From positions 992,001 through 1,056,000 of the forward strand of contig NZ_CP102286.1 in NCBI RefSeq assembly GCF_025151215.1: a stretch of 64,000 nt of DNA. Reading direction: 5' to 3'. Under the pieces are notes generated by a model. That model did not search any database, was not told where the DNA came from, and was given only the letters and a program-made list of their open reading frames with translations. This DNA is from Parabacteroides merdae ATCC 43184. Its GTDB lineage: Bacteria; Bacteroidota; Bacteroidia; Bacteroidales; Tannerellaceae. Shown here piece by piece: positions 1 through 8,857 of the stretch (positions are counted from its first letter, which is position 1; every line of letters begins with the position of its first letter). The position numbers and the translations under genes are program-made.

Positions 1-913
1 AGGCGCCGAGCGATGCCGCCCGTGCGTTTACCAGGCGTTCAGCCTCCCGGATGTCCGGCCGGCGTAGTAGCAGGTTTGCGGGAATGCCGATGCCGATTGT
101 CTCGATGTATTCCGGCAATGGCTTCCGTGTTTCCATGATTTCCCGGACGTCCCAGGGATAAAGTCCCATCAGTACGCCCAAAGCGTTTGTGTACTGGATG
201 ATTCCAGCTTCCAGCATGGGGAGAGAGGCTTTTGTGTCGTAGTAGACGGATAAGGCCTGTGCGACATCTAATTTTGAGACAAGCCCTGTTTCGTACCTTT
301 TTTCAGTGATCTTGACGACCGCCTGTTGCGACAGGCAGTTCTTTTTGACCACTTCCACTTCCTGTTGCAGTTCCCGCAAGTTGATGTAGGCGGATGCCAC
401 TTGGGCGCAAAGGGAGACCATCACGGCGTTGTAGTCCTCTTTGGAGGCTGCAAAGTTCTCCTTTTGGGCCTTTACGCGGTTGCGGATGCTTCCGAATACA
501 TCGATTTCCCAGTTCATAGACAGGGCGGCATCGCTGTATTGGGTTATTGTCTGCGGCAGGTTGCTTGTATGCCCGCTACTTTGTTGCCGGGTCCAGCCGG
601 CAGCGAGTCCCAGGGTTGGCGAATAGCTACCTTGTTGTATACGCAGATTGGCTTTTGCCATAGCGATACGGTCTACCGCCATCAGTACGGAGTAGTTCTG
701 CTTTACGGCTACTTCAATCAGCGAGTCCAGGGTGGGATCATTGAAGTTTTTCCACCACTGGTCGTCTACCGGTAATGTCTGTTGAAAATCACTGTCGTTT
801 TCCTGCCACGCTTCCGGTAATGCGTGATCCAGGTATTTGTGTTCTTTCTGCGCCGGCAGCGTTATCGGCAGGAACAGGCAGAGCACAGCATAACACCATG
901 TACGTATGTGCAT
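1..913 (-). CDS. Efflux outer-membrane factor (TolC/NodT family), 3' end outside window
   Basis: The outer-membrane channel of a tripartite drug or solute efflux pump. The reading frame is open from the ATG at 913 to the window edge, giving about 304 residues without a stop; family members have about 460, so the last third is missing. A hydrophobic N-terminal signal is followed by the early motif DQWWKNFNDPTLDSLI, then long helical segments, then the hallmark IPANLLLRRPDIREAE near residue 280. I see no lipobox cysteine at the signal end, so it may not be lipidated, unlike many NodT proteins. RND pump and adaptor genes would be expected just outside the window. The FKBP gene diverges from it. 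Confidence 0.9.
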   Translation of the reverse strand, partial: MHIRTWCYAVLCLFLPITLPAQKEHKYLDHALPEAWQENDSDFQQTLPVDDQWWKNFNDPTLDSLIEVAVKQNYSVLMAVDRIAMAKANLRIQQGSYSPTLGLAAGWTRQQSSGHTSNLPQTITQYSDAALSMNWEIDVFGSIRNRVKAQKENFAASKEDYNAVMVSLCAQVASAYINLRELQQEVEVVKKNCLSQQAVVKITEKRYETGLVSKLDVAQALSVYYDTKASLPMLEAGIIQYTNALGVLMGLYPWDVREIMETRKPLPEYIETIGIGIPANLLLRRPDIREAERLVNARAASLGA

Positions 914-1013
914 AATTTTTTTGTTTAGATTTAGCAATTAAAGAACAGACTTGCCGTATAATTGTTTGCCTCTTTTTATTTCTTTCTGTTTATTTTATAC
1001 GTGGGATGCTTTG

Positions 1014-1021
1014 TATCTTTG
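1014..1021 (+). promoter_or_regulatory. Bacteroidales -7 element (TATCTTTG) of the FKBP gene
   Basis: TATCTTTG matches the TAnnTTTG consensus. No clear TTG lies at the expected upstream distance. Transcription would begin near 1028, which excludes the far-upstream in-frame start at 962 and supports the ATG at 1046. Confidence 0.55.
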
Positions 1022-1045
1022 CCACGAAATGAAATGAGAATAACA

Positions 1046-1447
1046 ATGGGAAAGAAAGAAGAATATAAAGAAAAGAATCTACGGTTTTTAGAAGAAGTGG
1101 CTACCGGTGAGGGAGTCGTCAAGCTCCCTTGTGGTGTGTTGTATAAGGAGATAGAGAAAGGGACCGGTGTGGTTTCACCGGAACTGACGGATGTCGTCTC
1201 TGTCCATTACCGTGGAACGCTGGCCAACGGACGCGAGTTTGATAATTCCTGGAAACGGGGATGTCCGGAGGCATTCCGCCTCAATCAGGTGATCGAAGGA
1301 TGGCAGGAAGCGCTCCGGCGGATGCATGTGGGAGACCGTTGGATGATTTATATCCCGTATACATTAGGTTACGGGACACGTACATCCGGTCCGATCCCCG
1401 GTTATTCCACACTGCTGTTCGAAGTCGAACTGTTGGGGATTGCATAA
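1046..1447 (+). CDS. FKBP-type peptidyl-prolyl cis-trans isomerase
   Basis: Isomerises X-Pro bonds during protein folding. The 133-residue protein carries one FKBP domain: VHYRGTLANGREFDNSW, then FRLNQVIEGWQEAL, then GDRWMIYIPYTLGYG. I place the start at MGKKEEYK because the -7 promoter element lies just upstream; a start 12 bases earlier (MRITMGKK) is possible. No signal peptide is evident with this start, so it would be cytoplasmic, although many Bacteroidales FKBPs are exported. Its 3' end overlaps the convergent MATE gene by 46 bases. Confidence 0.9.
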   Translation: MGKKEEYKEKNLRFLEEVATGEGVVKLPCGVLYKEIEKGTGVVSPELTDVVSVHYRGTLANGREFDNSWKRGCPEAFRLNQVIEGWQEALRRMHVGDRWMIYIPYTLGYGTRTSGPIPGYSTLLFEVELLGIA

Positions 1448-2796
1448 TTTTCCTTAAGGCTCTTTTTCAGTTTCCGATAGACATATATGAATGCCGGGAC
1501 GAGGAAGAGGTCTGCTGCTATCCAGGCGGTCGGATCGCCAAAGCAAACAGCTAAGAATCCGAATATCGGTACGGCATAGATACTGACCAGCGTGCGTGCG
1601 ATCATTTCGGAAACTCCGGAAAGCATCGCCAGATTGGTGTATCCTGCGCCTTGTATGGTGTAGCGCAGGATACAGAGCAGCCCTAAGATCGGAAAGAAAT
1701 AGCAAGAAACGTGTAGGAAGAGTACCGTGTTTTTAAGTATTTCCGTTTCCGAAGCGTCTACGAACAGCAATGATATCTTGTCGGAGGCCGACATCAGTAT
1801 TGTAAAAGTGAAGACGGCATAGATCATCATCAGCAGCGAGCTGGCTTTGATCCCCTGCCAGATGCGTTCGGGTTTTCTGGCTCCGTAGTTTTGCCCCGTA
1901 TAGGTAGCCATCGCTATACCTAAGCTTTCAAAGGCACAGATAAAGAACATCTTGATTCTCATTGCTGCTGTGAATGCGGCTACACAAGCTGTTCCCAAAG
2001 CGTTATTGGCACTTTGGAGCAGGATGCTGCCGATTGCCGTAATGGAGAATTGAAGTCCCATAGGTACTCCGATGTATAAAAGATTTTTAGCCAGTGGAAA
2101 GCGGAATTTGCGGTCGTCAGCCGTCCCTTTCAGGACTGGAAAATGCTTGTACATATAAAAATAACAGAGAAGTGCCGACACACCTTGTGACACGACGGTG
2201 GCGATACCAGCTCCTAACACGCCCCATCCCAACACGAGGATACAGAACAGGTCGAGCACGATGTTCAATACGGTAGAGAACAGCAGGAACCAAAATGGTG
2301 TTTTACTATCGCCGAGTGCACGTATGATGCTGGACAGCAAGTTGTAGAAGAACGTACAAGGTACTCCGATAAACGTTACGAGCAGATAATAGTAAGCTCC
2401 GTGAAAAATATTTTCCGGAGTCTGCATACTTCTCAGGATATCTGCACAGTATACGCTTGTCAGAACCGCAATGACGATCGACATCAGGGCTGCCAGTTGT
2501 AAACTGACCGTCACGTACCGTCGCATTGTCTTGTAGTCTCTCGCCCCGAATTTCTGTGCCACCGGAATCCCGAACCCGCAACAACACCCGTTGCAAAATC
2601 CTAAAATCAGGAATACGACCGAAGTGCTTGCCCCGATTGCTGCCAGATCATTGATCCCTAAGAATTTTCCAACGATAGCGGCATCCACAAGCGAGTAGGT
2701 TTGTTGCAATATATTTCCAAGCAACAGGGGGAAGGTGAAATTGAGAATAAGCGGCAGGGGAGCACCCTCCGTCATTTCTTTAGTAGTAGTTGCCAT
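1402..2796 (-). CDS. MATE-family multidrug/sodium antiporter
   Basis: An inner-membrane exporter that moves drugs or metabolites out in exchange for Na+ or H+. The 464-residue protein is strongly hydrophobic with about twelve membrane segments. The N-terminal repeat shows PLLLGNILQQTYSLVDAAIVG and the second repeat GVPMGLQFSITAIGS, the typical MatE signatures. The start MATTTKEMTEG is preferred over an in-frame start 105 bases upstream, because the longer version adds a poorly conserved hydrophobic leader. It is not in an operon. The 3' end is antisense to the FKBP gene. Confidence 0.92.
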   Translation of the reverse strand: MATTTKEMTEGAPLPLILNFTFPLLLGNILQQTYSLVDAAIVGKFLGINDLAAIGASTSVVFLILGFCNGCCCGFGIPVAQKFGARDYKTMRRYVTVSLQLAALMSIVIAVLTSVYCADILRSMQTPENIFHGAYYYLLVTFIGVPCTFFYNLLSSIIRALGDSKTPFWFLLFSTVLNIVLDLFCILVLGWGVLGAGIATVVSQGVSALLCYFYMYKHFPVLKGTADDRKFRFPLAKNLLYIGVPMGLQFSITAIGSILLQSANNALGTACVAAFTAAMRIKMFFICAFESLGIAMATYTGQNYGARKPERIWQGIKASSLLMMIYAVFTFTILMSASDKISLLFVDASETEILKNTVLFLHVSCYFFPILGLLCILRYTIQGAGYTNLAMLSGVSEMIARTLVSIYAVPIFGFLAVCFGDPTAWIAADLFLVPAFIYVYRKLKKSLKENYAIPNSSTSNSSVE

Positions 2797-2879
2797 AAAT
2801 GTGATACCTAAACAATTTTGGGAGACAAAGATAGAGAAAAGGATGGGAAGTTGTTCCGATAAGCGTATACAGATAGCAA

Positions 2880-2922
2880 AAAAATAGCGATGAAACTTCA
2901 ATGCCTCATCGCTATTTTTTTA
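2880..2922 (-). terminator. Intrinsic terminator after maeB (bidirectional look)
   Basis: A perfect 10-bp stem (ATAGCGATGA at 2884-2893, TCATCGCTAT at 2906-2915) has A and T runs on either side. It follows the maeB stop on the minus strand and precedes the MATE gene, so it should separate the two transcripts. Confidence 0.85.
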
Positions 2923-2937
2923 TTAAGCTTAATCGAG

Positions 2938-5223
2938 TTATTCTCCTTTTTCGATCTGTTCCTGTACGATCGCATCTACGACAGCGACAGTCGTCAGGTT
3001 CAGGATGTCACGCGTAGAACTTTCCACGTCGGTGAAGTGGATCGGTTTGTTCAAACCCATCTGGATCGGGCCGATCGTTTCGCTGATGCCGAGTGTGTCG
3101 AGCAACTTGTAAGCACTGTTGGCAGAACTCAGGTTTGGGAAGATCAGCGTGTTGACATCTTTGCCTTTCAACTTGTTGAACGGATACATGTCGTCACGCA
3201 GTTTCTTGTCCAGAGCGAAGTTGACCTGCATTTCTCCATCTACCATCATGTCCGGATAGTTTTTGTGCAGATAGTCGATCGCGTCGTGGACCTTCAGCGG
3301 GCTACCCTGCTTGTCGGAACCGAAGTTGGAGTAGGACAACATCGCCATAACCGGTTCGTGCGCGAAGAATTTCACAGCATCTTGAGTCAGGCGGGCGATA
3401 TCGATCAGTACTTCTGTCGACGGATGGCGGTTGATCAGCGTGTCGGCAATAAAGAACGTACCTTTCTTGCAAGTCAGGATATTCAAAGCACCGAAATGTG
3501 TGTAAGACGGACGGATACCGATGATCTGCTCTGCCATTTTGGTCACTTCGGAATAGCGGCTGTAAACGCCTGTCACGAAAGCATCGGCATCGCCTGTCGC
3601 AACCATCATCATACCGAATGCGTTGCGGTCGACCATCTTTTCGCAGGCTTCCGCATACGTGACACCTTCGCGGGCTTTCTTCTCAGACAGGATCTTGGCA
3701 TAACGATGGCGGCGTTCTGTCTCGCGGTCGTGACGAAGGTTGACGATTTCGATCCCTTCGAGGCTGATATTTTCTTCGGCTGCGATCTTTTGCAGGCGTT
3801 CTTCGTTGCCTAAAAGGATAGGGATGCAGATACCTTCGGCTTTCGCTTCGGCAGCGGCTTTCAGCATATTGCCGTGGTTGGCTTCTGCAAATACCACCCG
3901 TTTCGGGTTGGCTTTAGCCATATCGGTGAACGAACGGAGCAGCTTGTTGTCATATCCCATCATTTCGCGCAAGTGGTTGGCATATCCTTCCCAGTCGGTG
4001 ATCGTCCGGCGGGATACGCCCGAGTCAATAGCTGCTTTGGCAACGGCACAGGAGACACGAGTCAGGAGTCGCGGGTCGAGCGCTTTCGGCAGGATGTAAT
4101 CGCGTCCGAAAGTCGTCCGTTTCAGTTTGTAGGCAGCATTCACGACGTCGGGAACCGGTTCTTTGGCAAGTCCGGCGATTGCGTAAACGGCTGCTAATTT
4201 CATCTCTTCGTTGATTGCTTTGGCGTGTGTGTCCAATGCGCCGCGGAAAATATAAGGGAATCCTAATACATTATTGATCTGGTTCGGATAGTCGGAACGG
4301 CCTGTGGCAAAAATAATATCGTCGCGTGAGGCCATTGCATCGGCATACGAGATTTCCGGATTTGGGTTGGCCAAAGCGAACACGATCGGGTTCGTATTCA
4401 TGGAGCGGACCATATCTTGAGTCAACACATTGGCGACCGATAATCCTAAGAACACGTCAGCTCCGACGACGGCTTCCGTCAATGTCTTGATGTCGCGGTC
4501 GGTAGCGAAGAATTTCTTGGATTCGTTCAAGTCCGTGCGATGTGTGGAGATAACCCCTTTGCTGTCGCACATGATGATGTTTTCCTTCCTTGCCCCCAAC
4601 ATTATATATAGTTTCGTGCAAGAGATGGAAGCGGCTCCGGCGCCATTCACCACGATCTTCACGTCCTCGATCTTCTTCCCTGCGATCTCCAGCGCGTTGA
4701 TCAAGCCTGCGCCGGAGATGATAGCTGTCCCGTGCTGGTCGTCGTGCATGACTGGAATATCCAGTTCTTCTTTCAGGCGTGTTTCGATCTTGAAACATTC
4801 GGGAGCTTTGATATCTTCAAGGTTGATGCCTCCGAAAGTGGGTGCGATGGCCTTTACCGTTTCGATAAATTTGTCAGGGTCTTTCTCGTTCACTTCGATA
4901 TCGAATACGTCGATACCTGCAAAGATCTTGAACAACAGTCCTTTTCCTTCCATCACCGGCTTGCCGGCCAACGGACCGATATCTCCTAATCCTAATACGG
5001 CGGTACCATTCGAAATAACGGCAACCAAGTTTCCTTTAGAAGTATATTTGTAAGCATCCAACGGATTCTTTTCGATTTCCAGACAGGGTTCGGCAACGCC
5101 GGGCGAATAAGCCAGCGACAAATCCATCTGGGTACTATAGGGCTTGGTGGGAACGACTTCTATCTTTCCCGGCTTGCCTTCCGCATGATAGCGAAGTGCT
5201 TCTTCTTTAGTGATCTTAGCCAT
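2938..5223 (-). CDS. maeB: NADP-dependent malic enzyme with phosphotransacetylase-like C-domain
   Basis: Converts malate to pyruvate and CO2 with NAD(P)H formation. The 761 residues match the long MaeB form. The N-terminal malic domain includes YSPGVAEPC and GLGDIGPLAGKPVMEGK; the NAD-binding half has VVNGAGAASISC; from about residue 430 there is a phosphate acetyl/butaryltransferase domain (PKRVVFAEANHGNMLKAA, then GPIQMGLNKPIH near the end). In this family the C-domain is usually catalytically silent and acts as an allosteric acetyl-CoA sensor. The ATG at 5223 sits in an A-rich leader typical of the phylum. It stands alone and diverges from the histidine-rich gene. Confidence 0.96.
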   Translation of the reverse strand: MAKITKEEALRYHAEGKPGKIEVVPTKPYSTQMDLSLAYSPGVAEPCLEIEKNPLDAYKYTSKGNLVAVISNGTAVLGLGDIGPLAGKPVMEGKGLLFKIFAGIDVFDIEVNEKDPDKFIETVKAIAPTFGGINLEDIKAPECFKIETRLKEELDIPVMHDDQHGTAIISGAGLINALEIAGKKIEDVKIVVNGAGAASISCTKLYIMLGARKENIIMCDSKGVISTHRTDLNESKKFFATDRDIKTLTEAVVGADVFLGLSVANVLTQDMVRSMNTNPIVFALANPNPEISYADAMASRDDIIFATGRSDYPNQINNVLGFPYIFRGALDTHAKAINEEMKLAAVYAIAGLAKEPVPDVVNAAYKLKRTTFGRDYILPKALDPRLLTRVSCAVAKAAIDSGVSRRTITDWEGYANHLREMMGYDNKLLRSFTDMAKANPKRVVFAEANHGNMLKAAAEAKAEGICIPILLGNEERLQKIAAEENISLEGIEIVNLRHDRETERRHRYAKILSEKKAREGVTYAEACEKMVDRNAFGMMMVATGDADAFVTGVYSRYSEVTKMAEQIIGIRPSYTHFGALNILTCKKGTFFIADTLINRHPSTEVLIDIARLTQDAVKFFAHEPVMAMLSYSNFGSDKQGSPLKVHDAIDYLHKNYPDMMVDGEMQVNFALDKKLRDDMYPFNKLKGKDVNTLIFPNLSSANSAYKLLDTLGISETIGPIQMGLNKPIHFTDVESSTRDILNLTTVAVVDAIVQEQIEKGE

Positions 5224-5340
5224 AGATTATTTTATAGTTTTTAATTTGTTGTTTGTCTTTCGAAAATTGCACACAAAAGTAACAAATTATTATGAATATG
5301 GTGTCGGTCGCTTACATTTAGTTGCTCGAATTTTGTGTGT

Positions 5341-5371
5341 TTGCTGGTCTCGGCTATTTGTTTTATCTTCG
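5341..5371 (+). promoter_or_regulatory. Promoter of the histidine-rich protein gene
   Basis: TTG at 5341-5343 and TATCTTCG at 5364-5371 are 20 bp apart, close to the Bacteroidales -33/-7 layout. Transcription would start around 5378, ahead of the ATG at 5409. Confidence 0.55.
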
Positions 5372-5408
5372 CACCTTTAATTTAATAGGGGGGAATGTGA
5401 AACAGACA

Positions 5409-5750
5409 ATGGCTAAATATATGAAATGGCTGCTGCCGGCACTTTTTATAGTGTACTACAGTAGTATTTCTTTATTTATGCACGTCCATGTCGAGAATGG
5501 CACGACGATTGTCCATTCGCATCCATTCGAGAGAGCGGCAGACGGCACCTACCATCATCACTCGTCTCTTTCGGAAATCCAGTTGTTCCATTTGCTGACG
5601 ACTGTTCATGTGCAGGATGGAGCCATCCATTCGCTGCTTCTACAAATTTATGTTACACCGAATTATAAAATAATTGATAATCCGGTCTATCCGGATTATT
5701 TGGTCCCTGTCTTAGGGAAACTGTCTCTCCGCGCTCCTCCTTTTGTCTGA
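5409..5750 (+). CDS. Small histidine-rich membrane or exported protein upstream of a TonB receptor
   Basis: Function unknown. The 113-residue protein starts MAKYMKWLLPALFIVYYSS, one N-terminal signal or membrane segment, followed by clustered histidines (HVHVENGTTIVHSHPF, then TYHHHSSLSEIQLFH). The C-terminus ends LRAPPFV, a short arginine-proline tail I associate with small proteins beside TonB receptors in this phylum. The ATG at 5409 follows a good promoter and is preferred over an upstream TTG. The histidines suggest metal or metal-chelate handling, and the downstream TonB receptor fits an uptake role. Both points are inference; no family assignment is made. Confidence 0.75.
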   Translation: MAKYMKWLLPALFIVYYSSISLFMHVHVENGTTIVHSHPFERAADGTYHHHSSLSEIQLFHLLTTVHVQDGAIHSLLLQIYVTPNYKIIDNPVYPDYLVPVLGKLSLRAPPFV

Positions 5751-5841
5751 TAAAATAGCGTCTGTCCGTTAGTGGAGTATCAAAAAGCTTTCACCTTCTG
5801 AAAGATAGTAAAAATAAAGTTTCAGTTTGTTTCATATAGGT

Positions 5842-5929
5842 GAAACTTTATTTTCCCTGGTAGGAAACTTTATTTTCCATTGCATGAAACAAAATTTTCG
5901 TGCAATGGAAACAGCTGTTGTCTGCAAGG
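5842..5929. repeat. Four 22-bp spaced palindrome-like units upstream of the TonB receptor
   Basis: GAAAC begins at 5842, 5864, 5886 and 5908, exactly 22 bp apart. The first two share the 15-mer GAAACTTTATTTTCC; the third and fourth (GAAACAAAATTTTCG, GAAACAGCTGTTGTC) change sequence but keep a GAAA...TTTC-like dyad. An inverted copy of the first unit (AAAATAAAGTTTCA) lies at 5811-5824. A hairpin with CCATTGCA arms spans 5877-5908. Position between the two genes suggests an operator or a terminator/attenuator; neither is proven. Confidence 0.75.
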
Positions 5930-5996
5930 CTTTCCAGCGGCAGATGCATAAGGTGTGTATTTGTTTTTTAATCATTATTTTATCAAAACAAACGAA

Positions 5997-8300
5997 ATGA
6001 ATAAAATTATTATACTTATACTGTGTCTGTGCTGTGCCTTTACGATCGCGCGGGCGGAGGAGGGTCCTGCCTTGAATCCATCGGACGCGAACATTGTCGG
6101 TCATGTGGTGGACCGGAAAACCGGCGAACATTTGTCCTTTATTACGATCTTTTTGAAAGGGACGACTATCGGGACTTCGACTGACGGCACGGGGCATTAT
6201 TATCTGAAGAACCTGCCGGAAGGAGAGTTTACGGTCGTGATGAAGACGATGGGCTATAAAACGATCGAGACGCCCGTGATGTTGAAAAAAGGTAGGACGC
6301 TGGAAATTAACTTTGAGGTGGAAGAAGAAGCCTTGTCTTTGGATGGAGTCGTGGTTTCGGCCAACCGGAACGAGACGACTCGGCGTATGGCTCCGTCGCT
6401 TGTGAACGTGCTGGATTCGAAAATGTTCGAGACGACGCATGCCACTTCGCTTGCCGACGGGCTGAACTTCCAGCCGGGCGTGCGGGTGGAAAACAATTGC
6501 CAGAACTGCGGTTTCCAACAGGTGCGTATCAATGGACTGGAAGGTCCTTACACGCAGATATTGGTGGATAGTCGTCCCATATTCAGTGCACTGACGGGTG
6601 TGTACGGCCTCGAACAGATTCCGGCCAATATGATCGAGCGTGTCGAGATCATGCGTGGTGGCGGTTCCGCTCTTTTTGGTTCTTCGGCGATTGCAGGTAC
6701 GATCAATATCATTACAAAAGAGCCTTTGCGCAACTCAGCCCAGATTGCCCATTCGCTGACGATGATCGGAGGAAGTCGCCCGGACAATAACACGACCTTG
6801 AATGCTTCTTTGGTGACAGACGACCATAAAGCCGGCATCTATCTTTTCGGACAGAGCCGTCATCGTTCAGCTTACGATCATGACGGAGACGGCTTCTCCG
6901 AACTTGGCCAGTTGGAAGCCCGAACAGTCGGTTTCCGTTCTTATCTGAAGACAAGCACCTATTCTAAACTGGGTTTCGAATATCATAATATAAGCGAATA
7001 TCGTCGTGGTGGCGACCAGATTAACCGACCGCCTCATGAAGCGTGGGTGGCAGAACAGACAGATCACAGTATCAATGGCGGTGGTCTGAAGTTCGATCTG
7101 TTCTCCAAAGATTATAAACATCGCCTGAACGTCTATACTTCTGCGCAGCATACGAACCGGAAGAGTTATTACGGGACTAATCGTAATCCGGATGCATACG
7201 GGCATACGACGGACATGACGGTTGTTGCCGGTTCGCAGTATTCCTATTCGGTTGATAAATGTTTGTTTATGCCAGCAGAATTTACCGGCGGCCTGGAATA
7301 TAATTTTGACGAGCTAAAGGACGAAATGTTAGGATATAATCGTATCGTGGACCAGACGGTTCATATCGGTAGCCTGTTTTTGCAGAACGAGTGGAAGAAT
7401 GAGAAATGGAGCTTTCTGATCGGCGGTCGTTTCGACAAACATAATCTGATCGATCATCTGATCTTTAGTCCGCGTGCGAATGTCCGTTTCAATCCGACCG
7501 AGGACATCAATCTTCGTTTATCTTATTCGAGCGGTTTCCGTGCTCCGCAGGCGTTTGACGAAGATTTGCATGTGGCGGCCGTCGGTGGTGAAGTGGCGAT
7601 TATCCAGCTTGCTGAGGACTTGAAAGAGGAGAAGTCCAAGAGTATCAGTGCCTCGGCAGATTTCTATCATCGTTTCGGTCCGGTTCAGTTGAACCTGTTG
7701 GTGGAAGGTTTTTATACGGATCTGAGCGATGTGTTCTTCTTGCAAGAAAAAGGGCATGACGATCAGGGAAACCTGATTATGGAACGTCGCAATAAGGATG
7801 GAGCCCGCGTGATGGGAGTCAATTTGGAAGGAAAGATGGCGTATGCCTGGCTGCAACTTCAGGCGGGTGCCACCATCCAGCGCAGCCGTTATAAAGAAGC
7901 CGTTACTTGGAGTGAGACAAACCCGGACCTGCCGGCACAGAAAAAAATGTTCCGTACGCCGGATGTGTACGGTTATTTTACCTCCACCTTTACTCCGGTC
8001 AAACGTCTGGCTATTTCTTTCACTGGTACTTATACGGGAACCATGCTGGTTCAACATCTGGCCGGCTATATTCCGGAAGACCGGGAAGAGAAAACGCCTG
8101 ATTTCTTTGATTTGAATATGAAGGTCGCTTACGACTTTCCTTTGTATAAATCGGTGACTTTGCAGGTGAATGCCGGAGTACAAAACATATTAGAGGCCTA
8201 TCAGAGTGATTTCGATCAAGGCAAGGACCGTGACTCCAAATATATCTACGGTCCCGGAATGCCGCGCAGTTATTTTGTGGGGTGTAAAATCAGCTATTAA
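5997..8300 (+). CDS. TonB-dependent outer-membrane receptor (possible haem/metal-chelate uptake)
   Basis: Active import across the outer membrane, powered by TonB. The 767-residue protein has a signal peptide ending near FTIARA, a carboxypeptidase-like regulatory domain (IVGHVVDRKTGEHLSFITIF), a plug domain with GVRVENNCQNCGFQQVRING and VEIMRGGGSALFGSSAIAGT, then a beta-barrel ending in the aromatic SYFVGCKISY. A FRAP box followed by a conserved-looking histidine (FRAPQAFDEDLH) recalls haem receptors such as HmuR, from memory of the family. The ligand is uncertain; the neighbouring histidine-rich protein favours a metal or metal complex. The ATG at 5997 precedes a clear signal peptide. Confidence 0.93.
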   Translation: MNKIIILILCLCCAFTIARAEEGPALNPSDANIVGHVVDRKTGEHLSFITIFLKGTTIGTSTDGTGHYYLKNLPEGEFTVVMKTMGYKTIETPVMLKKGRTLEINFEVEEEALSLDGVVVSANRNETTRRMAPSLVNVLDSKMFETTHATSLADGLNFQPGVRVENNCQNCGFQQVRINGLEGPYTQILVDSRPIFSALTGVYGLEQIPANMIERVEIMRGGGSALFGSSAIAGTINIITKEPLRNSAQIAHSLTMIGGSRPDNNTTLNASLVTDDHKAGIYLFGQSRHRSAYDHDGDGFSELGQLEARTVGFRSYLKTSTYSKLGFEYHNISEYRRGGDQINRPPHEAWVAEQTDHSINGGGLKFDLFSKDYKHRLNVYTSAQHTNRKSYYGTNRNPDAYGHTTDMTVVAGSQYSYSVDKCLFMPAEFTGGLEYNFDELKDEMLGYNRIVDQTVHIGSLFLQNEWKNEKWSFLIGGRFDKHNLIDHLIFSPRANVRFNPTEDINLRLSYSSGFRAPQAFDEDLHVAAVGGEVAIIQLAEDLKEEKSKSISASADFYHRFGPVQLNLLVEGFYTDLSDVFFLQEKGHDDQGNLIMERRNKDGARVMGVNLEGKMAYAWLQLQAGATIQRSRYKEAVTWSETNPDLPAQKKMFRTPDVYGYFTSTFTPVKRLAISFTGTYTGTMLVQHLAGYIPEDREEKTPDFFDLNMKVAYDFPLYKSVTLQVNAGVQNILEAYQSDFDQGKDRDSKYIYGPGMPRSYFVGCKISY

Positions 8301-8315
8301 ACGGTGAAAAAAGAA

Positions 8316-8354
8316 AAGTCCGGTAAGGGTTTGGTGTCTTTACCGGACTTTTTT
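8316..8354 (+). terminator. Intrinsic terminator of the TonB receptor gene
   Basis: A perfect 11-bp stem (AAGTCCGGTAA / TTACCGGACTT) with a 13-base loop is followed by a T run, 15 bases after the receptor stop codon. Confidence 0.9.
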
Positions 8355-8418
8355 ATTTCGATCATTTGTCAGAATCCCGTTGACGAATTTGTCCGCTGTA
8401 TTTATTCCTATATTTTTC

Positions 8419-8601
8419 TTATGCCAGGCATAGATTGCTCGTGCTTCTTTTCTTGCTGTCCGATTCCATCTTTCCTCGTTGGAGATCGTGGATAAGCCTT
8501 TTGACATTCTTTTTTACCTTGGCAAAACTTTTGTTGTCAAGACCGGTAATTGGGTTGAACAGCCCGAGACGTTCTCCTTGTAAATTCAATGTATTATTCA
8601 T
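8419..8601 (-). CDS. Hypothetical 60-residue protein
   Basis: I do not recognise it. It begins MNNTLNLQGERLGLF after an A-rich leader typical of the phylum, and is rich in lysine and serine (KSFAKVKKNVKRLIHDLQ). There is no signal or membrane segment. Codon choice looks ordinary for the region. It lies between the receptor terminator and a structured RNA candidate. A TACATTTTTG sequence about 20 bases upstream of the start could be a weak -7 element. It could be a real small basic protein or chance. Confidence 0.4.
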   Translation of the reverse strand: MNNTLNLQGERLGLFNPITGLDNKSFAKVKKNVKRLIHDLQRGKMESDSKKRSTSNLCLA

Positions 8602-8704
8602 ATTTTTATTTATTTAGGTTTTGTAATGTTCAAAAATGTAGCTCTTTTTCAGCAGGAAAGAAATTATTTCATAGCAAATTGACTTGATGGGACCGTTAAA
8701 GCGT

Positions 8705-8830
8705 GGAGATAGTAGTACGGTGGCTGGTCAACTGTACTCAGCGGGGTGTTGCCCCCTCGAAGCTGGTATAGCTATGCCGGCTTCGGTAAAGTTGTTGGCG
8801 ATTTCCATACCACCCGTACCTCTTATCACC
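8705..8830. ncRNA. Candidate structured RNA element, class unknown
   Basis: About 125 bases fold into a compact structure on either strand. The closing helix pairs 8705-8727 with 8805-8830 (TACGGTGG against CCACCCGTA with small bulges). Inside are a GGGG/CCCC hairpin (8742-8755) and a 26-base stem with GAAGC/GCTTC and GG/CC arms around ATAGCTAT (8759-8784). There is no T run to fix the strand. It lies in the 3' flank of engB. It does not show the hallmarks of tmRNA, RNase P or SRP RNA as I know them; 6S-like RNA is conceivable. A short minus-strand frame across it encodes MEIANNFTEAG..., probably spurious. Confidence 0.45.
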
Positions 8831-8857
8831 CCAAGTTGCGATTGAGCGTTCTAAATT

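Noticed and set aside
2890..3813. A 307-codon plus-strand frame antisense to maeB
   Set aside because: maeB on the other strand has full family motifs along its length, and the antisense frame shows no recognisable protein features; it is a composition artefact.
8304..8495. 63-residue plus-strand protein after the TonB receptor
   Set aside because: It starts in the receptor terminator and its sequence is hydrophobic chance translation.
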